From Cyanobacteria bacterium SBLK (GTDB lineage Bacteria > Cyanobacteriota > Cyanobacteriia > Cyanobacteriales > Spirulinaceae): a stretch of DNA of 64,000 nucleotides. The stretch covers positions 1 through 64,000 of the forward strand of contig JAGHZQ010000069.1 of assembly GCA_017746715.1 (NCBI GenBank). The letters run 5' to 3'. Both the position numbers and the translations under genes were made by a program. Within the stretch, counting starts at the first letter, position 1; each line of letters begins with the position of its first letter. The notes beneath the pieces are model-generated. The model was not told the DNA's origin. It searched no databases and saw only the letters and a program-made list of their open reading frames with translations. Below are positions 27,437-35,818 of this stretch, piece after piece.

Positions 27437-28930
27437 CTAATTAGTCGAGCGATGGGTTAGGGTTTTTACTTCTAAAAGGACATCGCCTAATTTGCGGCGA
27501 TCGCCGTCGTTGAGTTCGTGGCGCAGTTTTTTCATGGATTTTAAGTCCCGCATTTTGTCATCAAATTGCATGATGATTTTCTCCTTTTCTTTAAAAATTT
27601 TGGCGGTGATAGGCGGAAAGCCTTTATCTTTGCGTAAATAAACATGAGCGTCTTGGGAACTCCCTAAAAGAATAGGTTTATCGCCGAGGGATATTTTGGT
27701 TTGTTCTGAGAGATTCCAATGGACGACTAACCACGCTTCTCGGCTGAGTTGTTCGATCAAGGCGATCGCAACGCCCAGAAATGCCCCTAAAATAGCTGCT
27801 CCTAATAAGCGCCCGATCGTGTCCCCGAGGGCATTTGCAGCCAAAAGAAAGCCCATCGATCCCCCCATTCCTCCTAAAAGTCCGGCAAGCAGGGCGCGCT
27901 TGAATTTTAAGTTCGGGACAAAGAAGGACATTCCGCCCCCTACTAAAGTGCCGAGAATTGCCCAGCCGCCAACTCTGCCCACAACGGCTAAGAGGGAAAA
28001 GCTGGCGATCGGTGCATAAATGAGCTGCCCGATCGCTCCTGCCGCAACTCCAGCCCCCAACCCTCCCAGTAAGCCGAGAGAGCCTTCATTGAAGGAGAGG
28101 AGACGGCGGCGGAGGTAGTGATTTTGACCGAGAATGAGGGCGAGAGAAGCCCCGATGGCAAGGAGCCCCGTCCAAATGCCAATTCGGAGAAGAGAATAAA
28201 GGAGAGGGTAGTTATATCCGTCTTCGGATTCCACTAGTTGCTTGCCATAAATTGCCTCTTCTGCATCACGGAAAGCACGATCGAAGTCCCCCGCACTGGC
28301 AAAAAAGACAAGATCGGGATTTTCAGTGAGTTGTGCCAAAAAGTTGATATCTGCATCTCCTGTGGCAACAGCAACGAGGTTAATATTGCTATTTTTGGCG
28401 TTTTGTCCGGCAGTGAGAGTTTTGTTTGCCCCCGAGAAGGGATTGAAGCCTGTAGAACTGGGAGCACCGTCAGTAAATAGCAATATATGGCGATTTTCTT
28501 CGGCAAATTGAAGTTGCTCGACAGCTGCATTGATGGCAATATCCATAAAGGTTCCACCTCCATCCGAGAGGTTAGCGATCGCGTTTTCGAGGATATAAGA
28601 ATCGGAGGTTAAAGGAGTGCCGAGATGGACTTCATTACCAAAGCCGAGAACAGTAAATTTATCATTAGTGAGATTTTGGCGTTGGACGAATTGGATGGCG
28701 GCGTTTTTGACTTCTTGCAGTTTGGCTCCATTCATGCTGCCGGAACAATCAATGAGTAGTGCGATCGCTTGAGACGGGCGAAGGAAACTCGGAGTTTCTT
28801 TGGTTAGTACGAGGAATACTTCTCCAAAAAACAAGGCAGCAATTAAGCACCCCATTGCTCCATATAAGCCAAATAGGGCGGGTTTATTAAGTCTTTGTCT
28901 GATTTGAGTAAGGATTTGTTCGACAATCAT
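27437..28930 (-). CDS. multi-pass membrane vWA protein with FHA-like end
   Basis: A 497-residue membrane protein. TM1 (about 20-42) is followed by a vWA domain with a complete DCSGS motif (D61, S63, S65) and DGAPSS. A glycine-rich group of several membrane segments (about 250-390) comes next, then a C-terminal domain with LGDKPILLGSS and LNDGDRR that looks like an FHA fold without the classical SxxH. The predicted topology places the vWA domain outside and the FHA-like end inside. It may carry a signal across the membrane. Confidence 0.82.
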   Translation of the reverse strand: MIVEQILTQIRQRLNKPALFGLYGAMGCLIAALFFGEVFLVLTKETPSFLRPSQAIALLIDCSGSMNGAKLQEVKNAAIQFVQRQNLTNDKFTVLGFGNEVHLGTPLTSDSYILENAIANLSDGGGTFMDIAINAAVEQLQFAEENRHILLFTDGAPSSTGFNPFSGANKTLTAGQNAKNSNINLVAVATGDADINFLAQLTENPDLVFFASAGDFDRAFRDAEEAIYGKQLVESEDGYNYPLLYSLLRIGIWTGLLAIGASLALILGQNHYLRRRLLSFNEGSLGLLGGLGAGVAAGAIGQLIYAPIASFSLLAVVGRVGGWAILGTLVGGGMSFFVPNLKFKRALLAGLLGGMGGSMGFLLAANALGDTIGRLLGAAILGAFLGVAIALIEQLSREAWLVVHWNLSEQTKISLGDKPILLGSSQDAHVYLRKDKGFPPITAKIFKEKEKIIMQFDDKMRDLKSMKKLRHELNDGDRRKLGDVLLEVKTLTHRSTN

Positions 28931-29026
28931 GAGTCTAGTAATTCGATATTCGAGATATTTTTGGGATTATCAGAGGCAGATATTTAGAACACCCAATATT
29001 TTTGAATTTGACCTTTTTTTAGATAT

Positions 29027-30574
29027 TTATTTGGTCTTATATCTGTTGCGATCGCATTCTCTTTCGGCCATACGTCGGAAGACAATGCAAGAGAGGTCAG
29101 GAAATAGGGTGATATCCTGAGCGAGATCGGGTGAGTTATCCAAGAAAATGGCTAGGATATATTTAGTATTTCCCGATTCAATATAAGCGACTTCTTGTCG
29201 AGTTTTGGAAGTCCATCCTGCTTTGGAAATTAAAGTCGTATTTCTTGGTAGATATTCACCGAAAAATCTAAGAACTGGATTGAATTCCATTTGAGGATTA
29301 ATTTTATTCCAGTCATAACTCAAATCTCTTGTAAGTAATTGACGCATCTCATAGTTAGATGATGGTATTGCTTTGTTATCGACAATTTCATACATTAATC
29401 TTGCTGCATGATCTGTTGAGATTTTGTTTCGTATTGGATTGTTAGGATCGCCTCGCATTCTCAATTCATATCCTTGGGGAGAAATTCCATATTTTCCAAG
29501 TTTTGGAAAAGGAAATGGAAAAGTTTTTTGGCTAATATTAATATCAGCATAACGAGCCTTTTGAAAAAAATCACTCATCCGCTCACGTCTTCCAAGCCAA
29601 TTATAATAGTCACCATCAGATTTAGAAGGTGCATCACTAATTAAATCGACAATATTACTTGCTGCTTTATTATCTGATTTGAGCATCATATTTTTCATAT
29701 CTTCTAAAGAATTGTCATATTCAATCTGAGTCAAATTACCAGAGTTCCAGAGATCGTAAAAAATGACCATCCAAAACATCTTAATAACGCTTGCAGGAAA
29801 TCTAAGTTCATCTCCTTCATAATGAGCAAATTCTTTTTCTTTGGTATCAATTAATGTGATTGATATATTATCTATTCGTAATACTTTTCCTTTTTTTGTT
29901 CTATAATAAATAATCTCATCGATAATTGACTGTAGTGTGTTGCTATATCTCAATTGAGGTAATAGAAATGGCTCGTAAACTCTTTCTATTGAAGAAGATG
30001 GAGGATTCGCATTAATATGAGTAGAAGCAGTGAAAGGATGTGCAGGTAATTTGGTTGGTGGACGAGAAGAAGAAAGATGAGAATTAATTGTTGATTTTTC
30101 CAACCTTAAAGTTAAATCATAACTTGTTGCTCCTTGTAACATAGACAGATCGATTGCATATTTTCCTTCTATTCGTAAGGGAATTTGCAAATTCTGTAGA
30201 ACACCACTGTAAATAGGTTGTACACCAGAAGCCAAAATATTTAAACATATTTTTTGCTCGGCTGTATAAACAGTAGGTTCAATATAAAGCACTTGATTGA
30301 GTTCACCTTCAAAAACATATTGAATTGGCTGACTTTGACTAATTGTGCTAGATTTATTGGTAATTCCTTTTATGAAATCCACTTCAAATTCGATAGTATT
30401 TACATCTCGTTTTGCTTGATTTCTTATCAAACAATCATCTGGAGATAAAGGCTTATTACTCTTGACATTTGAACGCTGTAAAGGGTTAGTACATCCAAAA
30501 CAAAATCCTAGAGCTATAAAACTAGTTACAACGCGATTCCAACAATACCTAAGATTCATCATTAATGACCTCAA
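29027..30574 (-). CDS. lipoprotein with beta-sandwich domain fused to beta-lactamase-like serine hydrolase
   Basis: A 515-residue predicted lipoprotein (lipobox FCFGC, Cys28). Residues about 45-160 form the domain shared with the three lipoproteins encoded next to it, ending in SYDLTLRLE. The C-terminal 300 residues match class A beta-lactamase-like hydrolases: SxxK as SVIK (S262-K265), SDN (300-302) and KAG (451-453). The active-site residues are intact. It could hydrolyse or bind a peptidoglycan-type substrate; the glutamate of true class A beta-lactamases is not obvious. It is the third gene upstream of the zinc-ribbon FHA gene pair with the vWA genes between. Confidence 0.8.
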   Translation of the reverse strand: MRSLMMNLRYCWNRVVTSFIALGFCFGCTNPLQRSNVKSNKPLSPDDCLIRNQAKRDVNTIEFEVDFIKGITNKSSTISQSQPIQYVFEGELNQVLYIEPTVYTAEQKICLNILASGVQPIYSGVLQNLQIPLRIEGKYAIDLSMLQGATSYDLTLRLEKSTINSHLSSSRPPTKLPAHPFTASTHINANPPSSSIERVYEPFLLPQLRYSNTLQSIIDEIIYYRTKKGKVLRIDNISITLIDTKEKEFAHYEGDELRFPASVIKMFWMVIFYDLWNSGNLTQIEYDNSLEDMKNMMLKSDNKAASNIVDLISDAPSKSDGDYYNWLGRRERMSDFFQKARYADINISQKTFPFPFPKLGKYGISPQGYELRMRGDPNNPIRNKISTDHAARLMYEIVDNKAIPSSNYEMRQLLTRDLSYDWNKINPQMEFNPVLRFFGEYLPRNTTLISKAGWTSKTRQEVAYIESGNTKYILAIFLDNSPDLAQDITLFPDLSCIVFRRMAERECDRNRYKTK

Positions 30575-30610
30575 AAAGACTTTAATCTGTATCTACTAAT
30601 TTGTCATAAA

Positions 30611-31618
30611 TTAACAAGAAGGACGAGGATTATTCTGTCTACTAATGACATTGACAGTGTTGTAATCTGCAATTTTCCAGCGACCGTTATCATTTTGGAG
30701 GTCATAACGTACTCGCCGTTTATCTAATGATGTATTGTTATCTCTACTGGGTCGTCCTCGATTACAAAGTGTCCGTTGTTCTGTCGTTGTTACCTCGATC
30801 GCAGCCGATTGATTTCCGAAAGTTTGAAAATTGCCTACACTATTAATTTCTTGCTTTTGGTAAGTGTAGTAAGCACTATTATTTTGTAACCATTCTCGCG
30901 AACTTTGATCTCCGGGTTTATTAATGTTATCTCGGTATGCTTTCCCAGCTAAAAGTTGACTTCCAAGCTGACTATCATAAGGATAAGCAAAAATTCGTTG
31001 TTTTGCTTTTTGCCAATTGACAACAAGTTGAACTGCTTCATCTTTCGATAAAGAACTCGATTGAGGTTGAGAAAGTGGATTAGTTGGAATTTGAATTGTT
31101 GTTGAGTTATTTCCTTGAGAAATATTAGAAGGAGGAGAAGAAGGGGATGGATTAGAGGTCGGAATTGAGATCGGATTAGAAGCAGTGGGAATACTCGTAT
31201 CTAAACCTATTGTTAAATCAAAACTGCTCGATCCTTTGGGAACAGTAATTTGTATCGTGTAAGATCCATCTTCTTGTAATGCTAAATCGTTGATTACTTC
31301 ATTATTAGGAGAAAAAATCCAGATGCACAAATCTGCTTCGGTACTCAGTTTGAGTTTTTGACCTTGTTTAGCCTCAAAACTATAACCGAGATAATTTCCT
31401 TTTCGGACTCGACTCGATTCTTCAACAGCTTTCCCATCAATATCAATTTTTTTGACGTTTTGAGATTTTAACTCTCCCGGTTCTACAGGACAACCATTAT
31501 TATCCAGTTCTGTTGCTTTTGATTCTCCCTTGTTAAAGGAGATGTTGATATCTGGTAAATTCGCACAGCCAAAAAGAAATAAAGGTAATGCCAATAGTAA
31601 CAGTTTTTGTACTTTCAT
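30611..31618 (-). CDS. lipoprotein with shared N-domain and ARC6/IMS-like C-domain
   Basis: A 335-residue lipoprotein (LFLFGC). The shared domain follows (GYSFEAKQGQK, then DLCIWIFSPNNEV and SSFDLTIGLD). After a Pro/Ser/Asn-rich linker (about 145-195), the C-terminal domain reads VQLVVNWQKAKQRIFAYPY and later RVRYDLQNDNGRWKIADYN, which fits the IMS/ARC6-like domain found on cyanobacterial kinases and division proteins. The role is unknown. It is predicted to sit on the outer face of the cytoplasmic membrane or in the outer membrane. Confidence 0.78.
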   Translation of the reverse strand: MKVQKLLLLALPLFLFGCANLPDINISFNKGESKATELDNNGCPVEPGELKSQNVKKIDIDGKAVEESSRVRKGNYLGYSFEAKQGQKLKLSTEADLCIWIFSPNNEVINDLALQEDGSYTIQITVPKGSSSFDLTIGLDTSIPTASNPISIPTSNPSPSSPPSNISQGNNSTTIQIPTNPLSQPQSSSLSKDEAVQLVVNWQKAKQRIFAYPYDSQLGSQLLAGKAYRDNINKPGDQSSREWLQNNSAYYTYQKQEINSVGNFQTFGNQSAAIEVTTTEQRTLCNRGRPSRDNNTSLDKRRVRYDLQNDNGRWKIADYNTVNVISRQNNPRPSC

Positions 31619-31660
31619 GATTTTTACTCTCCAAAGAAATAAAGTATTTTGATTTTTTGC

Positions 31661-32515
31661 TTATGGTTTCTTTTTCTGGTCGATCGACCAATCACCAGAA
31701 GAATCATTCCAAATCAAATAAATTCTGCGGTTGGAATCTTGAAAAGACTTCCCTGTGTTCATGACATAGCGTAAATTTGCATCGACGATTGCATTCCTTT
31801 CATTCATATCAATTAAGCGCATCTCCCCAATTTGAATTTGTCGTACTGTTTTCCACCAACTTACATATTGAATATAGCCTTTAGCGATCTTTTTAAAGTT
31901 AGGGGTAAGTCGATTCCACGTTGTTTGGTACTGACGCTGATTCAATAAAATGTAGTGGTTTTTAACAAACCCAGTTGGTGACGTTCTCTGAATTTTTGGC
32001 GTATTATTCGGAGAAGTGGGTACGATTTCAATTGCAGATGAAGGCGATACCGAATGAGATACAGAAAGTTGGGATGTAGGAGAGGATTGAGGTGTCGATT
32101 GATTCGCATCTAACCCCATTGCTAAATCGAACGTTGTCGAGCCGCGAAGTGCAGTAATTTGAACGATATAAACACCGTCCTGCGTTAACTTTCCGCTATC
32201 CAATAACGCCATATCCGGTGCATACAGCCAAACACAAATATCTTGTTCGGTTTGATAAGAAAATTTTTGTTCGGCTTCTGCTTCAAAGCGATAGGCGAGG
32301 GATTGATTCTTTTTGGCAATTCCCGATTGAACGATCATAGTCTCTGTTAAATTGATAGATTCGACAGTATCTTTTTGTAGAACAACCTCTGGTTCGGTAG
32401 GACACACTTCGGATGCTTTTTGACTCCGATCGGCGTGAGACTTGGTGTTGTTTTGAGATGAACTCGAACATCCATTCAAAAGCATTAAAAGCATCACTAA
32501 AAGTAATCGTTTCAT
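31661..32515 (-). CDS. lipoprotein with shared N-domain and NTF2-like C-domain
   Basis: A 284-residue lipoprotein (LLNGC). The shared domain is at about 40-135, with AYRFEAEAEQKF, QDICVWLYAPD and STTFDLAMGLD. A Ser/Thr/Pro-rich linker leads to a C-terminal domain (YILLNQRQYQTTWNRLTPNF, later YLIWNDSSGDW) resembling the NTF2/SnoaL-like modules on cyanobacterial kinases. Spaced 23 bp from its paralogue upstream. Confidence 0.78.
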   Translation of the reverse strand: MKRLLLVMLLMLLNGCSSSSQNNTKSHADRSQKASEVCPTEPEVVLQKDTVESINLTETMIVQSGIAKKNQSLAYRFEAEAEQKFSYQTEQDICVWLYAPDMALLDSGKLTQDGVYIVQITALRGSTTFDLAMGLDANQSTPQSSPTSQLSVSHSVSPSSAIEIVPTSPNNTPKIQRTSPTGFVKNHYILLNQRQYQTTWNRLTPNFKKIAKGYIQYVSWWKTVRQIQIGEMRLIDMNERNAIVDANLRYVMNTGKSFQDSNRRIYLIWNDSSGDWSIDQKKKP

Positions 32516-32538
32516 GACTAAACGATCTCTTGTATAGG

Positions 32539-33474
32539 TTATGAATTGACTTTAATTCTTGTGATTTGCCATTGACCTCGACTGTCATCCCAATCGAGAA
32601 AAAAGCGAAGTGACTGGGGAGTGATATTCCCTCGATTCATATTATAGTTATACCAAATATCGACCGTTGCTGTGTTGGTATAACTCTCTACTATCCTAAC
32701 ATCTTTTACATCAATTTTAGCAACTGTTGTCCACCAATTGTAATAAGAATTATAACCATTAGGATGCAATTTTGAATTGTTTTTGATTTGAGAAGAAAGA
32801 ATATCCCAGGCTAAAGAATATTGCTGACTATTGATGTAAGAATAGTATTGTTGAATCGTATTTTTGGGATCGGGTCGAATGGGAGAAGATGAGTTATTTT
32901 GTGGTGGCGAAATTGGCGTGCTAACTGGATTATTTTGTGTTGAAAAACTGGCAGAACTTGTAGGACTGGTTTTTGGTGCTTTGGTAACAGTAGAAGCAAT
33001 GTTACTTGTAGGATTAATTTTTGGTGATTTAGCGATAGTAGAAGCAACATTTTTTTCATTGGTTAAACTCATGGCGAGTTCAAATGTTGTTGAACCTTGA
33101 GGAACGGAAATTTGAATGATATATTGACCATCCCGTTCAAACTTCATCTCCTCTAAAAGTTCATTTTCCGGATCGTAAAGCCATAAACAAATATCTTGTT
33201 CGGTTTGAAAGTCAAAGCGATCGCCAGCTTTCGCCTCAAAACTATAGCCTTTATGCTCGCGACGGCTGACTTTTCCCGAAGCGATCGCTTCTTCCGAACT
33301 TAGATCGATCGCTTTGACATTCCCTGATTTGAGTGCAACTTCTGGAGTCTGGGGACATTTTCCATCCGAAGAAATTGTCTCATCCTGCACATTGCTGCAC
33401 CCCCAACCCAGAGACGCGATCGCCAGCAGAATAACAAAATATTTAATGCTCGAAAAAGTTCTCAAATTCATCAT
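32539..33474 (-). CDS. lipoprotein with shared N-domain and NTF2-like C-domain
   Basis: A 311-residue lipoprotein (LGWGC lipobox). It is a clear paralogue of the next gene: GYSFEAKAGDRFDF, QDICLWLYDPENE and STTFELAMSL in the N-domain, a linker of imperfect repeats (SNIASTVTKAPKTSPTS type) and a C-terminal NTF2-like domain (YYSYINSQQYSLAWDILSSQ). Duplication within the block is evident. The linker DNA holds a roughly 50-bp internal repeat. Confidence 0.8.
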   Translation of the reverse strand: MMNLRTFSSIKYFVILLAIASLGWGCSNVQDETISSDGKCPQTPEVALKSGNVKAIDLSSEEAIASGKVSRREHKGYSFEAKAGDRFDFQTEQDICLWLYDPENELLEEMKFERDGQYIIQISVPQGSTTFELAMSLTNEKNVASTIAKSPKINPTSNIASTVTKAPKTSPTSSASFSTQNNPVSTPISPPQNNSSSPIRPDPKNTIQQYYSYINSQQYSLAWDILSSQIKNNSKLHPNGYNSYYNWWTTVAKIDVKDVRIVESYTNTATVDIWYNYNMNRGNITPQSLRFFLDWDDSRGQWQITRIKVNS

Positions 33475-33496
33475 TGCCTCATTTTGAATTTTGAAT

Positions 33497-34807
33497 TTAA
33501 CTCTCGGCTTCTTCCTTTAACTTCTTCCCCCAAAACCAAAAAGGAAGAACGCCACCTAATCCCAAAATGCAGACAATAATTCCCATCATTGCCAGACGAA
33601 CTTCTAAGGGTAAAGAGCGACCAAAAACCGCGATCGTATAGCCAGCGATCGGAGATTCAATGCTGTTTTCAATAATGGCTTTAACCTCGTGTTTCGATCC
33701 TCGTTGAGTATTAGGAGTCGTGTAAACCAATTGATATTCCAGTAAACTGTTAAAGAACAATTGCAGTGCTTCTGCAACAGCTTCCTCTTCTCCAGAAAAC
33801 TCAGCAACACCTCCCGTCATATCGGCAATTTCTGCGAGGCGATCTTTATCGACAAATTCTGCAAAAGGAACTTTGCCTTTTCCATTGCCTAAATCTTTGC
33901 GCGTTGCAGGTTTTCCCAGACCATACTTTTCGCCTAACTGCTCTGGAGTCAACCCATAACCCAAAGTATGAACGACAATATCTTCGTGTTTTTCTAGCAA
34001 ATATTGAAGGGTTTCAAAATCCTGTTGTTCTGTCTCTGTTTTGGTGTGATAGCCATCAGAAAGAAGAATCACAGCAAGACGGGGTTGCGAAATTTTCGAC
34101 TCTTCGGGTGGATGAAAGCGAATGTCATTGTTATCGGCTAAAAATCGTACAGTGCGGTTGAGGGGTTCGTAAAGATCGGTAGAAGCACAAGGTGTGCGCT
34201 TACCTAAAGTCTCTAAATAGTTCTGTAACTTAAAATCTCCTGTCGGAAAGAAACGATCTAAAGTTTTTTTATTAACAGGAGGAATGTCAGCTACCGGACA
34301 GCTTTCTCCCGGTTCCCCAAACGGGACGATCGCCACCTGAATATCGCCACCACTTTCCGCAGAGCGATCGATAAAGGCATGAATGGCTTTGATTGCACCT
34401 TCATACTTAGTCGTCCCTCGGCTGTCTTTTCCCTTCATACTGCCGCTAAAATCCAGCAAAACGACAACCCATGCAGGGGGAGGGGTGGCATCTTCGGCAC
34501 TCTCCCACTCTTCAATCTCTACCGCTTGTCCATCCACTTCTAGAGCAAAATCTCGCTCATCTAAGGTAACAATAGGTCTACCGTCAGCTCGTCTCACTTT
34601 AACTTTTAAAGTAACGCGATCTTCGTCGGTTTCCGGAGTACCGACGATTTCTGCTTCATGTGCCTGTCCCCAACTGGGAGAAGTTAGAAAGCCGAGCAGA
34701 AAGAGAGCACCGAGAAATGAGAACAAAGAGTGATATTTAAGCCTGCGGATCGAGAAAGCGATTGTAGTAAACAAATCGATAAATCGGAGCTTCTGTGTCA
34801 AATTCAT
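33497..34807 (-). CDS. exported vWA protein with C-terminal membrane anchor
   Basis: About 436 residues (start uncertain). A hydrophobic signal segment ending SWGQA is followed by a strand-rich domain, a vWA domain with complete DFSGS motif and a later LLSDGYH, and a C-terminal membrane helix with a basic end (FWGKKLKEE). The vWA domain is thus predicted outside the membrane. Possible ATG starts at 34807, 34822 and 34840 all overlap the end of the upstream gene; I list 34807. It has no FHA part. Confidence 0.78.
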   Translation of the reverse strand: MNLTQKLRFIDLFTTIAFSIRRLKYHSLFSFLGALFLLGFLTSPSWGQAHEAEIVGTPETDEDRVTLKVKVRRADGRPIVTLDERDFALEVDGQAVEIEEWESAEDATPPPAWVVVLLDFSGSMKGKDSRGTTKYEGAIKAIHAFIDRSAESGGDIQVAIVPFGEPGESCPVADIPPVNKKTLDRFFPTGDFKLQNYLETLGKRTPCASTDLYEPLNRTVRFLADNNDIRFHPPEESKISQPRLAVILLSDGYHTKTETEQQDFETLQYLLEKHEDIVVHTLGYGLTPEQLGEKYGLGKPATRKDLGNGKGKVPFAEFVDKDRLAEIADMTGGVAEFSGEEEAVAEALQLFFNSLLEYQLVYTTPNTQRGSKHEVKAIIENSIESPIAGYTIAVFGRSLPLEVRLAMMGIIVCILGLGGVLPFWFWGKKLKEEAES

Positions 34808-35813
34808 CTTCAGTTTTCCCATAGAAAGTGAGGACATCATTGTGTTTTAAACGAATAGGAGTTTTAGAAGAGACGCGATCGCCATTGATTTCAATGGTGA
34901 AAAAAAAGCGAGGATTGGGAGTTAGAATCGTCCCTCGATGTTGCAAGTCGATATCGGCTGAATGGAGGGGAAGATCGGGGATGTGAATATTAGCTTTAGG
35001 TGCAGAACCGATTCTCAGTTTTCCTTTATCTGGAAGTTGAATAGAAAGCCCTTCCTCAATCTTATTTTCCTCGCTATTGCTGACAAATTTGAGTAAAGGT
35101 TGTTCAATCGACGGATAGGATTGACTTGCGATCGTTTCATAGGGATTGAGATCGTTTTCTGTGACTTCAAATCCCGTCCCTGCTCTCAGTGCAGCCATAT
35201 AACTGGGAGAATTAGAAATACTAAATGCTAATCCTAGAAGTAATCCTAAAATTAGAAAGCCGATCGGATCTTCAGCACCCCTAAATTCCTTGGGCATTTC
35301 TCCGAGAGGAAGACGCAATAATTCAAAGAGAAGTGCCGCAAATAAACTCGCACTACTGGCAGAAATAATACTGAGTTGGAGACGTTTTCTAAAGCGTTTT
35401 CTGTCTCCTGCTTCAACAGTTTGCCAGCGCCATGTCCACCCCTCGGCAATCCCTACAGAACTACCGATAAAGAGCCATCCCAAAGAGCGAACGACAGGTG
35501 TAGGAACGCGGATAGCAGGATGAAAAAGAATCTGAGAAATTCCGCCGGAAATGAGTCCTGCCAACAATCCCAATCCTAACGCAATGAGCAAGGGAATTTT
35601 TACTTTACGAAAGCACAATTTAGGACGGGTAGGACTGCTGATAAAGATTTCATTGAGTACCATTCCTACGGCGAGAGAAATGGCAATACAAGGAAAAAGA
35701 ACGATTTCGGGAAAGGGTTGGAGAATCCCCAGATCGGTGAGGAATAGTTGACCGATATTCCAACCAATTAAGGCTGAGGTTATTCCAGCTAGAATGTAAA
35801 GATAGGTTCGCAT
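34737..35813 (-). CDS. polytopic membrane protein with C-terminal FHA-like domain
   Basis: A 358-residue protein with about six membrane segments in its first 215 residues and a C-terminal soluble domain. That domain shows RIGSAPKANIHIPD and LKHNDVLTFYG, which fit an FHA-like fold without the usual SxxH. The layout echoes the vWA/TM/FHA protein at 27437-28930. It begins 5 bp after the large membrane protein gene and overlaps the vWA gene downstream. Confidence 0.72.
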   Translation of the reverse strand: MRTYLYILAGITSALIGWNIGQLFLTDLGILQPFPEIVLFPCIAISLAVGMVLNEIFISSPTRPKLCFRKVKIPLLIALGLGLLAGLISGGISQILFHPAIRVPTPVVRSLGWLFIGSSVGIAEGWTWRWQTVEAGDRKRFRKRLQLSIISASSASLFAALLFELLRLPLGEMPKEFRGAEDPIGFLILGLLLGLAFSISNSPSYMAALRAGTGFEVTENDLNPYETIASQSYPSIEQPLLKFVSNSEENKIEEGLSIQLPDKGKLRIGSAPKANIHIPDLPLHSADIDLQHRGTILTPNPRFFFTIEINGDRVSSKTPIRLKHNDVLTFYGKTEDEFDTEAPIYRFVYYNRFLDPQA

Positions 35814-35818
35814 TTTAC

